Positions 1 through 7,381 of a DNA stretch of 64,000 nt are shown here, one piece after another (the first letter of the stretch is position 1; the number at the start of each line of letters is the position of its first letter). Source of the stretch: Oscillospiraceae bacterium (GTDB lineage: Bacteria > Bacillota > Clostridia > Oscillospirales > Ruminococcaceae). The stretch spans positions 124,001 to 188,000 of the forward strand of contig JAAWDH010000041.1 in NCBI GenBank assembly GCA_022793675.1, written 5' to 3'. The notes beneath the pieces were generated by a model that was not told the DNA's origin, ran no database searches, and worked only from the letters and a program-made list of their open reading frames with translations. Made by a program: the position numbers and the translations under genes.

Positions 1-2
1 TC

Positions 3-20
3 CGCCCTCTGCGGAGGGCG
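3..20. other. Perfect 7-bp hairpin at window edge
   Basis: A 7-bp perfect stem (CGCCCTC / GAGGGCG) with a TGCG loop. No T-run follows on either strand, so it is not a convincing terminator on its own. It may be the edge of a larger structure outside the window. Bases 45-85 just after it weakly resemble the interspersed intergenic repeat described elsewhere. Confidence 0.35.
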
Positions 21-146
21 ACCAGAGCCGCTTTTAGTAGGAAAGCCCGATTTTTTGAAAAAAACCGCGTAAAACTTTTTTCCTTGGCAATCCTAGGAAA
101 GTAAATTTTTTGACAAGATAAGGGGAGTTTACCCTGGAGCTGCAAT

Positions 147-1541
147 TTACCGCCTGACAGCGCCGCAATAGGCGTTCCAATACCTCGACGTCCCGTCTTC
201 CTGCAAACAAGCGCCGCCAAACAGGTAGCACGGCTGGTCAAACCCTTTGCTGTCCGTCATATAAACAAGCGAACACTCCTCTACATACAGTTGATCGCCT
301 TGGGAAAATGTTATGTACTGTCTGAAATTCCCAGCGCTGATTTGCTCAAAAGCCTCTTTCGGCGATAAAATCGGCTCCGTTGTTATTTCCTTAGTCGGCC
401 GAATGCTGCAAACCAACCGGCAGATACTGCCATCGTCGGCAAATTCTGCCGTACAGTACCCACTGTAACGGACGCCGCTTTCATCTATCGGCGCATTTTC
501 AACGGCCCATTGGAAAAAACTTCCGCCAGGGATTGTCATCGAAACCTGGCCGGGCAGCAAGCCGTGGCTATCCAGCCAACCCTCCAGCATCTCGCGTTTG
601 GTGGAAATCTCGCTGGCGCTAAGCCTCCCGCCTGGCCGGCTAGGCTTCCAATAGCGCCAGCTGCCGTCCATGCCGTCATACCAAAAGCGCGCTTCCCCAC
701 TGGCGTCAGAAACAGAAAAGCTGCTTCTCCCAGCAGGCGGGGCTTCAAACTGTATCCCGGTAAGCGCTGACACCCAAGAGAGCACGGCCCTTCCCCGCTC
801 TTCATCGCCAGCTAACGTGTACCGATAAACAGGCGCAGGTTCGGCCTCTTCCGCCAAAGGCATCGCTAGTTCAACGGCAACGCTTGACATATCCTGTTTG
901 ACAATGGGGCTTATTGGCAGGTTGCCATAAGGCTGCAAAATATAAACGGCAAACGCCGTCCCTATCTCAGCGGCGAATACTGCCGGGACAGCCAGCGCCT
1001 GCAACAATAAATCCAAGCGCAGTTTCCTTTGCTCAAACAGGTCAAGGCAGAGCCGAACAAGGAAATACCCCAGAAGGCTGCCCGCCAGGCCATGGAGCAG
1101 GTCGTCCACGTCAGGGTCGCCCCGCCTAGCCATCAGCTGCCAGGTTTCCGTTGCCAACACCGTGCCAGCAAACGCCAGCAGCGCCAGCCGGCATTTTCGG
1201 AAACGTTCTGCTGCAAAAGGCAGCAAAACCCCCAGCGGCACAAACGCCAGCACTTTTTGGAAAATCCCTTTCAGCAGCAGCGGGTCCCACATGACCCACG
1301 CCTCCCGCCAGCAGCGGAATAGTGAAAAATTTGCTTTGTCTGGTATGCTTAAATAGATTAGGTACATCAGCACGGCGAGCCATAGGACAAGCATTGTCCA
1401 ACTGATCGCCTGCCCAAAAGACAGCTGCAGCCCTTTGAATGATCCGTGGGCAACTGCGTAGCCCAACGCCACAAGCCACCCAGCCCCCAGCATTACTGTC
1501 CCATGCCAAAAAATAACGGAGACCGTCCATTCCCAGCCCAT
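147..1541 (-). CDS. VanZ-like membrane protein with long C-terminal domain
   Basis: The N-terminal half (about residues 1-190 of 464) is a VanZ-type membrane domain with several hydrophobic helices. It has the family pattern FVPLGVLL near 100, an ETWQ helix near 132 and an acidic D-DVDDLL segment followed by GSLLGY near 143-159. VanZ of Tn1546 gives low-level teicoplanin resistance; most chromosomal VanZ proteins have no known role. About 250 further residues follow the membrane part and look soluble and presumably extracytoplasmic; I do not recognise this domain. The start is placed at the ATG at 1541 because GGAGG lies directly upstream of it; a longer frame begins at 1619 but has no such site. 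It follows ilvE but is separated from it by a terminator. Confidence 0.75.
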   Translation of the reverse strand: MGWEWTVSVIFWHGTVMLGAGWLVALGYAVAHGSFKGLQLSFGQAISWTMLVLWLAVLMYLIYLSIPDKANFSLFRCWREAWVMWDPLLLKGIFQKVLAFVPLGVLLPFAAERFRKCRLALLAFAGTVLATETWQLMARRGDPDVDDLLHGLAGSLLGYFLVRLCLDLFEQRKLRLDLLLQALAVPAVFAAEIGTAFAVYILQPYGNLPISPIVKQDMSSVAVELAMPLAEEAEPAPVYRYTLAGDEERGRAVLSWVSALTGIQFEAPPAGRSSFSVSDASGEARFWYDGMDGSWRYWKPSRPGGRLSASEISTKREMLEGWLDSHGLLPGQVSMTIPGGSFFQWAVENAPIDESGVRYSGYCTAEFADDGSICRLVCSIRPTKEITTEPILSPKEAFEQISAGNFRQYITFSQGDQLYVEECSLVYMTDSKGFDQPCYLFGGACLQEDGTSRYWNAYCGAVRR

Positions 1542-1571
1542 CAAAACCCCCTCCACTTTCAGAATAGCAAA

Positions 1572-1604
1572 TAAAAGCTGCCCGGCCGTCAGACAGCCGG
1601 GCAG
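1572..1604 (-). terminator. Rho-independent terminator after ilvE
   Basis: On the minus strand a 9-bp stem, CTGCCCGGC / GCCGGGCAG, is followed by CTTTTATTT. It lies just past the ilvE stop codon and before the VanZ-like gene. Confidence 0.75.
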
Positions 1605-1622
1605 ACAGCAAGAAGCCAAAGA

Positions 1623-2687
1623 TTAGCAAACTTTGACAATCCAATTGAAGGGATCCGGACGCTTGCCCCACTGGATGCCGGTAAGCTCGTCATAGAGCTT
1701 CTGGGACAGCTCGCCAATCTTCCCGCCCGACAGCACCATATCCTTTTCCTGATAGCGCAGAAGGCCGACAGGCGAGATGACCGCCGCTGTACCGGAACCG
1801 AACATCTCGGTGAATTCCCCCTTGTCATAAGCCGCCGACAGCTCTTCGACCGACAGCCGGCGCTCAGACACTTTATATCCCCAATGCTTGAGGATCTCAA
1901 TGACCGATTTACGGGTAATGCCGGGAAGGATGCTGCCCTGCAGGGCAGGGGTGACGATCTCGTCGCCAAGGACAAAGAAGACGTTCATTGCCCCAACCTC
2001 TTCGATATAACGGCGCTCCACGCCGTCCAGCCACAGCACCTGGGAAAAACCAGCCCTAGCGGCTTCATCCTGGGCAATCATTGAAGCGGCATAGTTGCCG
2101 CCAGTCTTAGCAAACCCAGTGCCCCCGCGGACAGCGCGGACATAGTTGGTCTCAACATAGATACTGACCGGATTAAGGCCGCTTTCATAATAAGCGCCGA
2201 CAGGGCTTAGGATAATCAGGAATTTATACTCGGTTGAGGAATGCGCCCCAAGGTTTGGCTCCGTGGCAATCATAAAAGGACGGATATACAGTGAACGCCC
2301 GTCGCCGTAAGGGACCCAGTCTTTTTCCAGCTCCACTAGGGTTTTAAGTGCCTCCAAAGCAAAGTCCTCGTCAAATTTAGGCATGGAAAGGCGCTCATTG
2401 GAGTTGTTGAGACGGCGAAAATTTTCCTGTGGCCGGAACAGCTGGATGCTGCCTTCCGCCGTACGGTAGGCTTTCAGGCCCTCAAAGGTCTCTTGACTGT
2501 AATGAAGGCAGTTGCTCGCCGGCGACAACGGCAGCGGCCCATAAGGGACAATCCTAGCGTCGTGCCAGCCAGCGCCTTTTTCCCAATCCATAATAAACAT
2601 ATGGTCTGTGAACTGATGGCCGAAAACCAGGCTGTTTTCATCGGGCTTCTGTTTGGGCGCAACGGTGCGCTGCAGGGTGATTTCCAT
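1623..2687 (-). CDS. ilvE: Branched-chain amino acid aminotransferase
   Basis: Class IV PLP aminotransferase, 354 residues. It transfers an amino group between glutamate and the 2-oxo acids of leucine, isoleucine and valine, the last step of their synthesis. The hallmark segment around 190-200, with K194 in GFAKTGGNYA, holds the Schiff-base lysine; YIEEVGAMN and the late GSGTAAVISPVG loop also fit the BCAT-II (eukaryotic-like) subfamily. The ATG at 2687 is chosen because family proteins begin here and AAGGG lies upstream; an in-frame extension to 2765 adds 26 atypical residues. It is a single gene with its own promoter (2790-2818) and terminator. Confidence 0.95.
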   Translation of the reverse strand: MEITLQRTVAPKQKPDENSLVFGHQFTDHMFIMDWEKGAGWHDARIVPYGPLPLSPASNCLHYSQETFEGLKAYRTAEGSIQLFRPQENFRRLNNSNERLSMPKFDEDFALEALKTLVELEKDWVPYGDGRSLYIRPFMIATEPNLGAHSSTEYKFLIILSPVGAYYESGLNPVSIYVETNYVRAVRGGTGFAKTGGNYAASMIAQDEAARAGFSQVLWLDGVERRYIEEVGAMNVFFVLGDEIVTPALQGSILPGITRKSVIEILKHWGYKVSERRLSVEELSAAYDKGEFTEMFGSGTAAVISPVGLLRYQEKDMVLSGGKIGELSQKLYDELTGIQWGKRPDPFNWIVKVC

Positions 2688-2789
2688 GGCTTTGTACCCT
2701 TGTCCTCCCGGAACGGCCGGCAACGGCGCGGCGGAGGATCCTTTCCTTATAAAATACCGGGCCAAAGCAAACGGCCCGTATCTGAATTT

Positions 2790-2818
2790 AGTATACCACA
2801 GCGCTAAAACACTGTCAA
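2790..2818 (-). promoter_or_regulatory. Sigma-A promoter of ilvE
   Basis: On the minus strand TTGACA (2813-2818) and TATACT (2790-2795) are separated by 17 bp. The predicted leader of about 95 nt is too short for a T-box riboswitch and shows none of its motifs. Confidence 0.8.
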
Positions 2819-2943
2819 TCCAAAGACGCCGTTTTTTCCCGCCTTCGCTACAGAATATTTTGTAAAAACCCTACAATTATGCCTTCCCAGAAGGCCCGTG
2901 GTAATTTTCTTCGCAAAAAAGGAAATTTTTTCGCCAAAAGGGC

Positions 2944-2972
2944 TTGACAAATTCCCAAAATGGCGCTATAAT
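2944..2972 (+). promoter_or_regulatory. Sigma-A promoter of the tRNA-Val pair
   Basis: TTGACA at 2944-2949 and TATAAT at 2967-2972, with an exact 17-bp spacer, about 25 bp before the first tRNA. Both hexamers match the consensus completely, as expected for a stable RNA promoter. Confidence 0.85.
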
Positions 2973-3003
2973 ATGATTGTTGTCACGGAAGACGTAAAAA
3001 TAT

Positions 3004-3077
3004 GAAGGTGTAGCTCAGCTGGTTAGAGTACCTGCTTGACATGCAGGGGGTCGATGGTTCAAGTCCATTCATCTTCA
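3004..3077 (+). tRNA. tRNA-Val (GAC)
   Basis: Complete cloverleaf: acceptor GAAGGTG pairs with CATCTTC (one G-T), D-arm AGCTCAGCTGGTTAGAG, anticodon stem CCTGC/GCAGG with loop TTGACAT, and T-arm GGTTCAAGTCC. Anticodon GAC reads GTC and GTT. The discriminator is A at 3077. CCA is not encoded. Confidence 0.95.
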
Positions 3078-3080
3078 CTG

Positions 3081-3120
3081 AACAGGCTGCGGGTTTTATC
3101 CGGATCCGCAGCCTGTTTTT
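3081..3120 (+). terminator. Terminator between the two tRNAs
   Basis: Stem AACAGGCTGCGG / CCGCAGCCTGTT followed by TTTTT, immediately after the first tRNA. It would end most transcripts, so the second tRNA may depend on read-through. Confidence 0.85.
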
Positions 3121-3194
3121 GGAAGCATAGCTCAGCTGGTTAGAGCGCTGCGTTCACATCGCAGAGGCCGCGGGTTCGAGTCCCTCTGTTTCCA
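3121..3194 (+). tRNA. tRNA-Val (CAC)
   Basis: Acceptor GGAAGCA pairs with TGTTTCC, the D-arm is standard, the anticodon stem is CTGCG/CGCAG with loop TTCACAT, and the T-arm contains GGTTCGAGTCC. Anticodon CAC reads GTG. The discriminator is A at 3194 and CCA is not encoded. No separate promoter is visible in the 40 bp before it. Confidence 0.95.
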
Positions 3195-3197
3195 TCT

Positions 3198-3233
3198 TAT
3201 CAGGCGGCTGCAAAACGCGGTTGCCTGATTTTT
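3198..3233 (+). terminator. Terminator after tRNA-Val (CAC)
   Basis: A 13-bp stem with G-T pairs (ATCAGGCGGCTGC against CGCGGTTGCCTGAT) followed by TTTTTT. It lies right at the start of the nucleotidyltransferase gene. Confidence 0.8.
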
Positions 3234-3255
3234 TATGCAAGAAAGAAGGGATAGG

Positions 3256-3648
3256 GTGGAAGAAAAATTTTTGGCTAGCCTAAAGTCTTTTGCTGAGAGG
3301 GATGCCCGGATTGAAAGCGTCATTATCGTCGGCTCTTATGCACGAGGTACCAACACCCCATCCTCTGATCTTGACCTGTGTATCCTCACACCAGACAAGC
3401 CCCAAATGGTTGGATGCCCTGATTTTATTCAGATTTTCGGGCCTTTTTCCAGAAAACAAACCGAGTATTACGGGGCTTGCACCTCTATCCGCGTCTGGTA
3501 CGACAGCGGCCTAGAAGTAGAGTTTGGACTGGTAGAACCGTCTTGGGCAAGCCTGCCGCTGGAGGCCGGCACCAAACAGGTGCTGGCCGACGGCTATCGG
3601 GTACTGGTGGACAAGAAAGGCTATTTTAAAAACCTTTGCCTTGAATGA
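3256..3648 (+). CDS. Minimal nucleotidyltransferase-domain protein
   Basis: About 130 residues, essentially one nucleotidyltransferase fold of the MNT / aminoglycoside-adenylyltransferase type. It has GSYARG near residue 26, the paired aspartates of DLDL near 38-40, and a third acidic strand (EVEFG) near 88, so the three metal-binding acids appear intact. Substrate unknown. The GTG at 3256 is preferred because AAGAAGGG lies just upstream; an ATG at 3235 is also in frame but sits in the terminator U-tract and has no ribosome binding site. No HEPN partner is adjacent, so it is not a visible MNT-HEPN toxin-antitoxin pair. Confidence 0.75.
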   Translation: MEEKFLASLKSFAERDARIESVIIVGSYARGTNTPSSDLDLCILTPDKPQMVGCPDFIQIFGPFSRKQTEYYGACTSIRVWYDSGLEVEFGLVEPSWASLPLEAGTKQVLADGYRVLVDKKGYFKNLCLE

Positions 3649-3663
3649 ATAGGATAAAAAGTG

Positions 3664-3697
3664 GCGCTCCCGTCCGGAAATCCCGGATGGGAGCGCT
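3664..3697. terminator. Bidirectional terminator
   Basis: Stem GCGCTCCCGTCCGG / CCGGATGGGAGCGC with TTTCT on the plus side and CACTTTTTA on the minus side. It serves both the plus-strand nucleotidyltransferase gene and minus-strand serA, which converge here. Confidence 0.8.
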
Positions 3698-3715
3698 TTC
3701 TAATTGCTTAGGCTT

Positions 3716-4870
3716 TTAGATAATCCGCACCCGGATAACATCTGGGACAGCAGACAGCTTATCGGCAAGGCTGTTGTCCACCTTTGTTGTAGAATCGAAA
3801 ATAGTATAGGCATAGTCCTTGCGGGAACCGTTAATCATATTTTCGATGTTGACGCCCGCATCGGAAAGGATCGTTGAAAGCTTGCTCATCATACCGCTGA
3901 CGTTCAAGTGGATGACGCAGATCCGCGCCGCACCCGACCGCGGCAGCGAAACGTTAGGCAGGTTGACCGAATTGAGGATGTTGCCGGTTTCTAGGTAAGT
4001 TTTCAATTCACTGGCTGCCATCATCGCACAGTTATCCTCCGATTCCGGCGTCGAAGCCCCCAGGTGGGGCAGGGCGACGATACTGTCATTGCCCAACATC
4101 TCCTCAGTGGGGAAATCTGTGACATAAGCGGCGAGTTTACGCTCGCCCAGCGCCAACAGCAGATCTTCTGTCACAACCAATTCCCCGCGGGAAAAGTTAA
4201 GCAGCCGCGCGCCGCTCTTCATCATATTGATGGAAGCGGCGTTGACCATCCCCTTGGTCTCGTTGTTGCAGGGCAGGTGCAGTGTCACATAATCGCAGTT
4301 TTCGTATACCTCTTTCAGCGAGGTCGCGTGAATAATTGCCGTAGAAAGCCCCCAAGCTGCGTCGACGCTCAGGTAGGGGTCGTAGCCGTAAACCTTCATT
4401 CCCAGCGCTGCGCCGGCATTAGCCACCAGCACGCCGATAGCGCCCAGACCCACGACGCCCAGCCGCTTGCCTTTCAGCTCTGGGCCAACAAAGCTGCCCT
4501 TCCCCTTTTCGATCTGCGGCGGAAGCTCTCCTTTGAGCGTCTGCACCCAGTTTAAAGCTGGTACCACCCGTCGGGAAGAGGCCAGTAGCCCCAAAAGCAC
4601 CATCTCCTTGACGGCGTTGGCGTTGGCCCCTGGCGTATTGAAGACGCAGATACCCTTCTGGGCGCATTTCTCCAGCGGGATGTTGTTGACCCCCGCCCCC
4701 GCCCTGGCAATCGCCAGCACCGACGCCGGAAGCTCCAGGTCGTGCATCGACGCCGACCGCACCATCACCGCGTCGGGGGCGTCCATATCGTCCCCCCAGC
4801 TGTAGCGGCTGCGGTCAAAAATGTCCAAGCCGACCGGGGAAATTTTATTGAGTGTCTGGATATAGAACAT
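3716..4870 (-). CDS. serA: D-3-phosphoglycerate dehydrogenase
   Basis: 384 residues, the short ACT-containing form. It oxidises 3-phosphoglycerate to 3-phosphohydroxypyruvate with NAD+, the first step of serine synthesis. The Rossmann motif GLGAIG is at 141-146; R228 (in FSRGE) and H269 (in LPHLGAST) fit the catalytic Arg and His; the ACT domain occupies about 315-384. FSRGE replaces the more usual ARG-G segment, a minor variation. The ATG at 4870 follows AAAGAGG; a longer frame to 5020 would overlap serC and is rejected. It lies 52 bp after serC and is surely cotranscribed with it. Confidence 0.95.
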   Translation of the reverse strand: MFYIQTLNKISPVGLDIFDRSRYSWGDDMDAPDAVMVRSASMHDLELPASVLAIARAGAGVNNIPLEKCAQKGICVFNTPGANANAVKEMVLLGLLASSRRVVPALNWVQTLKGELPPQIEKGKGSFVGPELKGKRLGVVGLGAIGVLVANAGAALGMKVYGYDPYLSVDAAWGLSTAIIHATSLKEVYENCDYVTLHLPCNNETKGMVNAASINMMKSGARLLNFSRGELVVTEDLLLALGERKLAAYVTDFPTEEMLGNDSIVALPHLGASTPESEDNCAMMAASELKTYLETGNILNSVNLPNVSLPRSGAARICVIHLNVSGMMSKLSTILSDAGVNIENMINGSRKDYAYTIFDSTTKVDNSLADKLSAVPDVIRVRII

Positions 4871-4922
4871 GGTAAAACCTCTTTCTTTATAGAATTTGAT
4901 GCTTTCTGGCTGCATTGATAAG

Positions 4923-6011
4923 TTAATTTGCCGTCTCGAACGCCCGCATAAAGTCGGCCAGCTTTTCGACCCCTTCCAGCGGCATTGCGTTATAAATCGA
5001 AGCCCGCATCCCGCCGACACTGCGGTGGCCCTTCAGGTTGATAAAGCCGGCGGCGGCAGCTTCTTTGACAAATTTGGCGTCTAGCTCCTCATTGCCAGTG
5101 ACAAAGGGGATATTCATCAGCGAGCGGGAACCCTTCTCCACCGTGCCCTTGAACAAAGCCGAGCTGTCCAAAAAATTATAGAGGATACCGGCTTTGCGTT
5201 CGTTAAGGGCCTTCATTTTTTCCAAGCCGCCAATCTCATCCCGGAGCCATTCCAGCACCAGTTTGCAGATATAGATGGCGTAGCAGGGCGGCGTATTGTA
5301 CATGGAACCGTTTTCGGCATGGGTTTTATAACTGAGCATTGTCGGCGTACCCAGCCTAGGATCGCCAATCAAATCCTTGCGGATGATAACCACCGTCAGC
5401 CCTGCTGGCCCCATATTCTTCTGTGCGCCTGCATAGAGCATCCCAAAGCGGGAAACGTCAATCGGCTCCGAGAGGATACAGGAGCTGACGTCTGCCACCA
5501 GCGGCACGCTGCCGGTATCGGGCAAAATAGGGAATTTCGTGCCGTAAATGGTGTTGTTCAAACAGATATGGAAATAGTCGGCGTCAGGGTTGAAACCTTC
5601 CCGATTCAGCGCTGGGATATAGGAAAAGGTACGGTCTGCTGAAGAGGCTACGGCCCGCGCGCCCTCTCCAAGAAGCTTCCCAGCTTCAGCATAAGCCTTT
5701 TTCGCCCACTGGCCAGTAATAACAAAATCGGCCGCACCGCTTTTCACAGCCAGGTTCAGCGGCACCATCGCAAACTGGGTCGACGCGCCGCCCTGTAGGA
5801 ACAGTACTTCATAGCTGTCGGGGATACCCATCACTTCGCGCAGCAGCGCCGCGCAGCCGTCAATAATTGCCTGATAGCTACCCGACCGGTGGGACATTTC
5901 CATCACCGACTGGCCGCTGCCCTCGTAATCCAGCATTTCCGCCGCCGCCCGGGCCAGGACGGCTTCGGGGAGCATCGACGGGCCTGCACTGAAATTGTAT
6001 ACTCTGCTCAT
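4923..6011 (-). CDS. serC: Phosphoserine aminotransferase
   Basis: 362 residues, class V PLP aminotransferase. It converts 3-phosphohydroxypyruvate and glutamate to O-phosphoserine. N-terminal YNFSAGPSMLP is diagnostic, GGAST (74-78) binds the PLP phosphate, and K198 in AGAQKNMGPAG is the Schiff-base lysine. It is the first gene of a serC-serA pair. No serB (phosphoserine phosphatase) is in the window. A GGGGGT stretch precedes the ATG at 6011. Confidence 0.97.
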   Translation of the reverse strand: MSRVYNFSAGPSMLPEAVLARAAAEMLDYEGSGQSVMEMSHRSGSYQAIIDGCAALLREVMGIPDSYEVLFLQGGASTQFAMVPLNLAVKSGAADFVITGQWAKKAYAEAGKLLGEGARAVASSADRTFSYIPALNREGFNPDADYFHICLNNTIYGTKFPILPDTGSVPLVADVSSCILSEPIDVSRFGMLYAGAQKNMGPAGLTVVIIRKDLIGDPRLGTPTMLSYKTHAENGSMYNTPPCYAIYICKLVLEWLRDEIGGLEKMKALNERKAGILYNFLDSSALFKGTVEKGSRSLMNIPFVTGNEELDAKFVKEAAAAGFINLKGHRSVGGMRASIYNAMPLEGVEKLADFMRAFETAN

Positions 6012-6108
6012 AATTGTTTACCCCCATTATGTCATAACAGTTTATGTCCAAATTGTCTTTCTATAAAATACAGTTATTCTCTGTAGAAAAACATTCGGTA
6101 TGCTGCAT

Positions 6109-6137
6109 ATTATACTACAGATCGGGGAAAAATGCAA
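6109..6137 (-). promoter_or_regulatory. Sigma-A promoter of serC-serA
   Basis: Minus strand TTGCAT (6132-6137), 17-bp spacer, TATAAT (6109-6114), giving a leader of about 90 nt. No T-box specifier or antiterminator motif is visible in that leader. Confidence 0.8.
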
Positions 6138-6263
6138 GCATTAAAATGCACAGCTGCAAAAATTTTCTATATCAGGCCCTTCTCCCAAGAAATTTTTGCA
6201 AAAGAAAGCAAATACCGGGCATAAAAGCCGGCAAAACCGTAAACACTACCCTTGAAAGAAAAA

Positions 6264-6280
6264 CGGCGGGAAAACCGCCG
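6264..6280 (-). terminator. Hairpin with U-tract on the minus strand
   Basis: On the minus strand CGGCGG-TTTTC-CCGCCG is followed by TTTTTC. No minus-strand gene ends here, because the neighbouring peptidase gene is on the plus strand. It may stop antisense transcription coming out of that gene. The rest of 6138-6331 shows no gene. Confidence 0.4.
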
Positions 6281-6331
6281 ATGGCATACACATAAGGCCA
6301 ATCATGCAATGATGAAAGGAATGGTTTTCCC

Positions 6332-7117
6332 ATGAAAAAAACAGGTTTCCACAAAAATCCCGCAGGCGGCAAGGGCGTCTATCTAGCTATCGCGGTCAGC
6401 GCAGTAGCCGTCGGGGCGGTGGCTTGGCTGGCCACCAACAGCCTAACGGAGGAAATCGAACCGATCCCGCCGCTGGAGCCGGTAGCCAGCCTGCCTGAGT
6501 CAAACAGCACTTCCCGGCAGGTAGACGTCTCCAAAAGCGACATCCCCCGCGGGGAAAACTTTGTCGTGTCTTATCCGTCTGAATCCTCAATAACCGCCGA
6601 ACTGCCCCAAGAAAATGGCGGCGACACCCAGCCTGATAAGCCACTGGAAACTGTAGCCGAACCTTCCGAAGACGCTTCCTCTGAAGCGTCCAGCGAACCC
6701 GCTGCCCCCAGCTGGACAACGCCGGTGGCAGGCACCGTCGTCACCAACCCCTACAGCAACGGCGAGCTGGTCAAGTCGCGGACGCTCGGGGAATGGCGCA
6801 CCCATGACGGCATCGACCTGGCCGCCGCTGAAGGCGAGCCAGTCAAGGCAGCCGCCGACGGCATCGTCAAGGATGTGCGCAGCGACAGCCGCTGGGGCTT
6901 TGTTGTCGAAGTCGAACACGGCGACGTAACCGCCTACTACTGCGGCCTAGCCGACAGCGTTAAAGTCGAGCCCGGCGCTGAACTGAAACAGGGCGACCAG
7001 CTCGGCGAAGTGGGCAACACCTCTGTCGTCGAAGCCTCTGAAGAAGCCCACCTCCACCTCGGCATGAAACAGGACGGCAAATGGATCGACCCTGCCGCCG
7101 TTTTGGGGATTGCGTAA
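6332..7117 (+). CDS. M23 metallopeptidase, SpoIIQ-like
   Basis: 261 residues. A short basic cytoplasmic tail, one membrane helix (about 16-35), a Ser/Glu/Pro-rich linker (about 40-128) and a C-terminal LytM domain (about 130-258). The zinc site is complete: H158 and D162 in HDGIDL, and H240/H242 in HLHLG. Membrane-anchored LytM proteins of this layout in clostridia include SpoIIQ, which bridges the forespore septum with SpoIIIAH and keeps its zinc ligands in clostridia. spoIVA 9 kb away fits a sporulator, but a vegetative peptidoglycan endopeptidase is equally possible. AAAGGAATGG precedes the ATG. Confidence 0.75.
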   Translation: MKKTGFHKNPAGGKGVYLAIAVSAVAVGAVAWLATNSLTEEIEPIPPLEPVASLPESNSTSRQVDVSKSDIPRGENFVVSYPSESSITAELPQENGGDTQPDKPLETVAEPSEDASSEASSEPAAPSWTTPVAGTVVTNPYSNGELVKSRTLGEWRTHDGIDLAAAEGEPVKAAADGIVKDVRSDSRWGFVVEVEHGDVTAYYCGLADSVKVEPGAELKQGDQLGEVGNTSVVEASEEAHLHLGMKQDGKWIDPAAVLGIA

Positions 7118-7128
7118 AAGGAACGGGG

Positions 7129-7378
7129 GTACGACGGCTTTTGAAAAAAGCCTAGCTTAGCAAAGCTAAGCTGCAAAACTTTTTAATCGCCAGGGCGCTT
7201 GTGTGCACAAACACAATATCCTACTGCGTCGATAAGCAGAACCTGAAAAACCATCAGGAAATTGTTATCGACGCAGTAGGATGTTTCTTTTTGAAAAAAC
7301 GGGTATCTTGGCGATTACAGTTTTTTACAGTTTAGCTTTGCTAAGCTAGGCTGCTTTCTTATTAAAAAAGTGTCGTAC
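7129..7378. repeat. 250-bp imperfect palindrome made of two opposed intergenic repeats
   Basis: Outer ends are GTACGAC (7129-7135) and GTCGTAC (7372-7378). The inner arms ATCCTACTGCGTCGATAA (7218-7235) and its exact complement (7265-7282) are perfect over 18 bp. Between them lies a small hairpin (CCTGA/TCAGG). Each half is one copy of an intergenic repeat also found at about 39822, 49687, 56752 and 59897. Each half carries its own nested stem-loop TTAGC-AAAG-CTAA. It lies exactly between the convergent ends of the M23 peptidase gene and glyA, so it could stop transcription from both sides. No open reading frame. Confidence 0.85.
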
Positions 7379-7381
7379 TTC

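Noticed and set aside
3256-3648. Nucleotidyltransferase gene as half of an MNT-HEPN toxin-antitoxin module
   Set aside because: No HEPN-like gene on either side; neighbours are a tRNA and serA.
4871-5020. N-terminal extension of serA
   Set aside because: It would overlap serC by about 100 bp and match no known SerA N-terminus; ATG 4870 has a clear ribosome binding site.
7129-7378. The palindrome as an insertion sequence
   Set aside because: No transposase frame inside and no flanking target duplication visible; the two halves are copies of a non-coding repeat.
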